The position numbers and the translations under genes were made by a program. This document shows positions 55,835 through 59,308 of a DNA stretch of 59,308 nt, piece by piece (position 1 is the stretch's first letter; each line of letters begins with the position of its first letter). A model generated the notes under the pieces. It worked only from the letters and a program-made list of their open reading frames with translations, did not search any database and was not told where the DNA came from. Source of the DNA: Desulfobulbaceae bacterium (GTDB taxonomy: Bacteria; Desulfobacterota; Desulfobulbia; Desulfobulbales; Desulfocapsaceae); assembly GCA_026988015.1 (NCBI GenBank), contig JALSMA010000024.1:1-59308 (forward strand). The letters are read 5' to 3'.

Positions 55835-57004
55835 ATGCACAGTAAAATAAACCAACCTGCAGGGCTGCCTTACCCAATATACTATGTGATAGTATTCATT
55901 CTTTGCTTGGCAGGAATAATAGATACGTTATACCTCGCTGTATCACACTTTAAAAACTACACAGATATAGCATATAGTAGCTTTTGTGCTCTTTCAAAGG
56001 CTATTAACTGTGACACAGTTTCCCAAAGCCCTTGGTCTATTTTACTTGGTTTACCAGTTGCTTATTGGGGATTTACTGGCTATCTGCTTTTCTTGTTTTT
56101 CCTTGTTCCATTACGAAAGCTCGACCACTCAACAAAATCTCTTTGGATCGTCTTATTCCTGCTGGCCCTTCTTTTTTCGATGACAGCAATTTTTTTTGCC
56201 TACATATCATCTACTAAGATCAATGCTTATTGTATAATGTGCCTACTCAGTTATAGTATCAGCTTTGCTCTCCTTTTTTATTCTTGGCTTATCCGTCGTC
56301 GATTTGATACAGATACATTTTTGACCAGTCTAAAAAAGTCTGGTTATTATGTGATAAAAAGCAGACTATTACTCATCACAATCATTCTCCTGACCATTGC
56401 TACCCTCTCCCTACGAATCACCTTGCCCCGGTACTGGGAATTTGAGATTCCTCTTCCTGCTGATGACATTCCTCACGGCATTACTGAAGATGGCCACCCG
56501 TGGATTGGCTCCGAAACACCTCTGCTCACCATTAAAGAATTTGCTGATTATCAATGTTTCCAATGCTACAAGATGCATTTTCTTCTAAGACGCCTTATCA
56601 AAAGAAATCCCGGCAAAATACGTCTAATTCATTACCAATATCCAATGGACAACAAGTTCAACAGCCTTGTTGTCCCTGAACCTTTTCATGTTGGTTCCGG
56701 AAAAATGGCTCTTCTGGCAATCTACGCATCAACTCAAAATAAATTTTGGGAGGCAAACGACAAGTTATATGAGTTGGGTCGACAAAAGCAAGCATTCAGC
56801 ACGACAGAGCTAGGTGATGCCATAGGGCTTGCCCCTGGAACACTTGCATCTGCTGTCAATAATCAGCAAATAAAACTCTTATTACGAAACGATATTCGTA
56901 CTGGAGGGATGGCAGGCATCACAGGAACCCCTTCTTATATTATAAACGATAAGGTTTATGAGGGTTACATCCCATCGGATATCCTCCTGGATATATTACG
57001 GTGA
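55835..57004 (+). CDS. VKOR-DsbA fusion for periplasmic disulfide formation
   Basis: 389 residues. The N-terminal half is a vitamin K epoxide reductase domain with four or five membrane segments, loop cysteines Cys51 and Cys59 (FCALSKAINCDTV) and the quinone-side CxxC at Cys133/Cys136 (YCIMC). After a further membrane segment (about 177-196) comes a periplasmic thioredoxin/DsbA domain with CFQC at 241-244 (FADYQCFQCYKMH) and the cis-proline loop GITGTPSYII. The whole chain can oxidise substrate thiols and pass electrons to quinone. It starts 13 bases after the GT-C/TPR gene and overlaps the next gene by 4 bases. The two-cysteine pilin is an obvious candidate substrate. Confidence 0.9.
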   Translation: MHSKINQPAGLPYPIYYVIVFILCLAGIIDTLYLAVSHFKNYTDIAYSSFCALSKAINCDTVSQSPWSILLGLPVAYWGFTGYLLFLFFLVPLRKLDHSTKSLWIVLFLLALLFSMTAIFFAYISSTKINAYCIMCLLSYSISFALLFYSWLIRRRFDTDTFLTSLKKSGYYVIKSRLLLITIILLTIATLSLRITLPRYWEFEIPLPADDIPHGITEDGHPWIGSETPLLTIKEFADYQCFQCYKMHFLLRRLIKRNPGKIRLIHYQYPMDNKFNSLVVPEPFHVGSGKMALLAIYASTQNKFWEANDKLYELGRQKQAFSTTELGDAIGLAPGTLASAVNNQQIKLLLRNDIRTGGMAGITGTPSYIINDKVYEGYIPSDILLDILR

Positions 57005-58665
57005 CCCCTGTTCAATACTCCATGCGTACCAATAAAAATCCGCCCACCACTCTGCACCCAACACTCCGCATTCTACCGATCCTTATATTTATCTGCATTA
57101 TCGTTGTCCTCAACTGCACCCCACCCGTAAGCCGTGATGCCCTCACCCATCACCTTGCCATTCCAAAGCTTTATCTGGTATATGGTGGCATCTATGAAAT
57201 ACCGGCTTTACTCTTTTCATATTATCCTATGAACCTGGAATTTCTGTACCTGGTACCTCTCTGGTTCGGCAACGATATCATCCCTAAATTCATCCATATG
57301 TTCTTTGGACTTGCTACGGCATGGCTTATATTCAGCTACCTGAAAAAGCAGATCGGAGCAAACTGGGGACTCTTTGGAGCCCTTTTCTTCCTTACCACAC
57401 CAATTATTATCCACCTCTCTACTTCAGCCTACGTAGATTTAGGAGTCAGCTTCTTTACAACCGCAAGCCTTCTTCTACTCCTTCAATGGAGAAAATCAGA
57501 AAAAACTTCCCTGCTACTCCTTGCCGGAATATGTGCAGGACTTGCTGCAGGAACAAAATACAACGGACTGATCACGCTGTTTCTTCTTACCTGTTTTGTT
57601 CCCTTCCTTACAAAAAAAGGTGCGCCCCATGACACTCAAATAAAGGTAAAAGCCCTACTTGTGTTCATTTTCCCTGCACTGGTTGCAGTCTCCCCCTGGC
57701 TGATCCGCAACATACTCTGGACTGGGAACCCTGTTTTTCCTCTTTTCCCATCCGTTTTTAACGGTGGTGAGACTTCAATCACCCAAGGAATGAATCCTCT
57801 GCTCATCAGAAAACTTGTCTACCATGAACCACTGTGGCAGACACTTCTTATTCCCATTCGTATCTTTTTGGAAGGACAGGACAATAACCCCCAATACTTC
57901 GATGGTGTTCTCAACCCATTCATTCTCCTCTTCAGTTTGGTTGCTTTTTTCCCCCAGCCCAAAAACTCAACTCTCAGAACAGACAAGAAAATATTTTTGT
58001 GGTTTATTATTCTTTTCCTGCTTTTTGCCTTTATTCAAAGAGTCATTAGAATCCGTTATATCGTGCCCGCCCTACCATTTCTAATTATCCTGTCCACCTT
58101 TGGAATTCATCAGATCCAATCTTTTCTGGCACAAAAAAAATCTGTCTTTCCTGTTGCTGCGATACCATGGCTTCTGCTCTTCACAGCATTCCTCTTTAAC
58201 GGTAACTACCTCTTGAACCACTGGCAGAATATTCGCCCTTTGGAATACCTTTCCGGTGAAACCAGCAGGACAGCTTTTATTTCCAGGTTCTGGCAGGAAT
58301 ACCCTCTAGTTGACTACGCCAACAAAACTCTTCCCCAGTCGGCGGACATCCTTGCCGTTTTCCTCGGTAACCGCGGATACTACTTTGACAGGTCAGTTCG
58401 GTTTGACTTAAAAAAAGGTAAGAGTCTGCTCTACTCTCTCGCAAAAGAGCAACCGGATGAAAATGCTATTGCGATCTCACTTCAAGAAACTGGAATTACC
58501 CACCTGCTCATCCGAGAAGATCTCTTTCAACAAAATAGTAAACACCAATTAACACTCACCGAACAACAACGCCTCTCTCTTTTCGTACAAAAACATACCA
58601 AGCGGATCGCGGCAACGCGGAATCACAGTCTACGTACCCTGATTGCTACAGATGCTGAAGATTGA
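57001..58665 (+). CDS. GT-C family (GT39/GT83-like) glycosyltransferase
   Basis: 554 residues starting at GTG, which overlaps the VKOR-DsbA stop (GTGA); an in-frame ATG at 57022 is an alternative. About ten membrane segments. The first outside loop has the acidic residue of GT-C enzymes in SRDALTHHLAIPKLYL. LAAGTKYNGL and IQRVIRIRYIVPALPFLIIL follow, as in ArnT/PMT-like proteins, and then a C-terminal periplasmic domain. It should use a lipid-linked sugar donor. The gene order pilA, TMTC-like, VKOR-DsbA, GT-C suggests a joint role in pilin modification. Confidence 0.8.
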   Translation: MTPVQYSMRTNKNPPTTLHPTLRILPILIFICIIVVLNCTPPVSRDALTHHLAIPKLYLVYGGIYEIPALLFSYYPMNLEFLYLVPLWFGNDIIPKFIHMFFGLATAWLIFSYLKKQIGANWGLFGALFFLTTPIIIHLSTSAYVDLGVSFFTTASLLLLLQWRKSEKTSLLLLAGICAGLAAGTKYNGLITLFLLTCFVPFLTKKGAPHDTQIKVKALLVFIFPALVAVSPWLIRNILWTGNPVFPLFPSVFNGGETSITQGMNPLLIRKLVYHEPLWQTLLIPIRIFLEGQDNNPQYFDGVLNPFILLFSLVAFFPQPKNSTLRTDKKIFLWFIILFLLFAFIQRVIRIRYIVPALPFLIILSTFGIHQIQSFLAQKKSVFPVAAIPWLLLFTAFLFNGNYLLNHWQNIRPLEYLSGETSRTAFISRFWQEYPLVDYANKTLPQSADILAVFLGNRGYYFDRSVRFDLKKGKSLLYSLAKEQPDENAIAISLQETGITHLLIREDLFQQNSKHQLTLTEQQRLSLFVQKHTKRIAATRNHSLRTLIATDAED

Positions 58666-58969
58666 CAAGACCCAGGGGCACTTCCTGCGGGGCGTACACG
58701 GAGGAAGGTGATGAGTTTTTACGAATCCGTCAAGAACAGTACTCCGATGTCTGCCACGATTAGCAACTAGCTGATTTTTAGGAATGCTTTGAGGGAATAT
58801 GGTCTGCAGTAGAAATAGATACTACCCAAAGAGATGTTCCGCACACCCCGAACAGCCTTGGCACAAGAAACTGCAACATACCGTTGCATAACGTTCAACC
58901 CGACAGAAATAATTCTTCATCATTTGCATTGGAACGAGTAACATAAACAGTATTCTAAGAAGCGGGGAG
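58666..58969. other. Gene-poor stretch after the glycosyltransferase
   Basis: No supported gene. A good ribosome binding site (GGAGGAAGG, 58700-58708) precedes an ATG at 58711, but the frame stops after 19 codons (MSFYESVKNSTPMSATISN). It may be the remnant of a gene broken by the repeat motif GAGTTTTTACGAATCC that covers its start (58713-58734). Confidence 0.35.
58713..58734 (+). repeat. Dispersed motif GAGTTTTTACGA, copy 3
   Basis: GAGTTTTTACGAATCCGTCA followed by AG. It shares the first 12 bases with copy 1 and overlaps the stub frame at 58711. Confidence 0.4.
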
Positions 58970-59062
58970 CATTTTATTCAAAAATATTTGATTGTGAATC
59001 TTATATCTGCACTTCAGTATGTTGTAAAAAAAACGACTATGAATACCTCACAAAACCAGTGA
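58970..59062 (+). repeat. Dispersed intergenic repeat, copy D
   Basis: Shares with copies A and B the T-rich start with TTC, the core TGCACTTCAGTATGTTGTA at the same 28-base distance, and an A-rich tract before CCTCACAAAACC. The match is weaker than between A and B. Confidence 0.4.
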
Positions 59063-59129
59063 CATATCGACAAAATGGTCAAACAAGTGAACAAAAAAAA
59101 CATCGTCACCTTTAGCAACAAATGATACC

Positions 59130-59267
59130 ATGAGAAAACTGCCAATAGGTATTCAGACATTCAGGGAGATTATCGAAGAACGGTACACCTATGTCGACAA
59201 GACTGGCATGATAACGTATAATAATTTTCGCACATTTGAGAATAAATGGTGGTCTCTGTTATGGTAA
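59130..59267 (+). pseudogene. N-terminal fragment of an AAA-ATPase-like (PD-(D/E)XK-linked) protein
   Basis: A 45-codon frame that starts MRKLPIGIQTFREIIEERYT and continues YVDKTGMI. This is the very typical opening of the large AAA-ATPase-like/DUF1703 proteins (about 500 residues) common in anaerobes. After about 28 residues the match is lost and a stop follows. No continuation is visible in the other plus frames in the 40 bases left. It is therefore a broken copy, next to two dispersed repeats. The rest of the gene could lie beyond the window only if there is a frameshift. Confidence 0.65.
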
Positions 59268-59308
59268 ATTTGGCAATCGACCAAAATAACCAAAACCACA
59301 ACAAGGGA

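Overview
The window looks like a chromosomal segment of a Gram-negative anaerobe of the Desulfobacterota, most probably a sulfate-reducing or sulfur-cycling Desulfobulbales-type bacterium. The reasons are a dissimilatory-type sulfate adenylyltransferase (sat), a ResB/CcsA cytochrome c maturation pair, a split-type glycyl-tRNA synthetase beta subunit, a NapH-like ferredoxin membrane protein behind a perfect FNR-type box, and a type IV pilin whose N-terminal half resembles that of Geobacter. No tRNA or rRNA gene, CRISPR array, complete insertion sequence or prophage was seen.

Layout. 1-1.1 kb: the end of an unknown gene and a rhodanese lipoprotein. 1.5-4.3 kb: a BtuCDF/FecCD-type ABC importer for cobalamin or ferric chelates. 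4.4-5.6 kb: a Cache-HAMP sensor with no output domain. 6.0-11.3 kb: a strong promoter, a 1422-residue membrane protein of unknown family and a tandem universal stress protein. 11.4-16.7 kb: a PEP-CTERM protein, an M16 peptidase, a methyltransferase and an SDR protein that lacks its catalytic lysine. 16.9-20.2 kb: a small unknown protein, L28, ResB and CcsA. 20.3-28.6 kb, all on the minus strand: purA, rpoZ, dnaJ-moaC-dksA-galT-response regulator, a FolE2-like protein without the family's active-site residues, and glyS. 29-31.4 kb: NapH-like protein and tatB-tatC. 31.5-37.9 kb: radical SAM protein, nucleoside deaminase, a zinc-ribbon/SPFH pair, FmdB-type protein and aroB. 38-42.2 kb: sat, copA and a divergent copper chaperone gene.

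42.3-58.7 kb is a type IV pilus region. The minus strand carries minor pilin and tip genes in the order fimT-pilW-pilV-pilX-pilY1-small lipoprotein. The PilY1 homologue is about 2600 residues, roughly twice the usual size. It has added Calx-beta and InlB-like repeats, a PPC domain inside its von Willebrand A region, and a nearly exact 330-bp tandem duplication. Divergently on the plus strand lies pilA, behind a very good sigma-54 promoter. It is followed by a GT-C/TPR membrane protein, a VKOR-DsbA fusion and a second GT-C glycosyltransferase. The pilin has exactly two cysteines, so this looks like a pilin glycosylation and disulfide-formation cassette next to its substrate. This region is the best candidate for a little-described system in the window.

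The right end (58.7-59.3 kb) holds decayed sequence: copies of two dispersed repeat families and a 45-codon fragment of an AAA-ATPase-like gene. One of these families is about 100 bp long, with clear copies near 28.95, 35.68 and 59.0 kb and a shared core near 12.17 kb; I found it by direct comparison of the intergenic regions.
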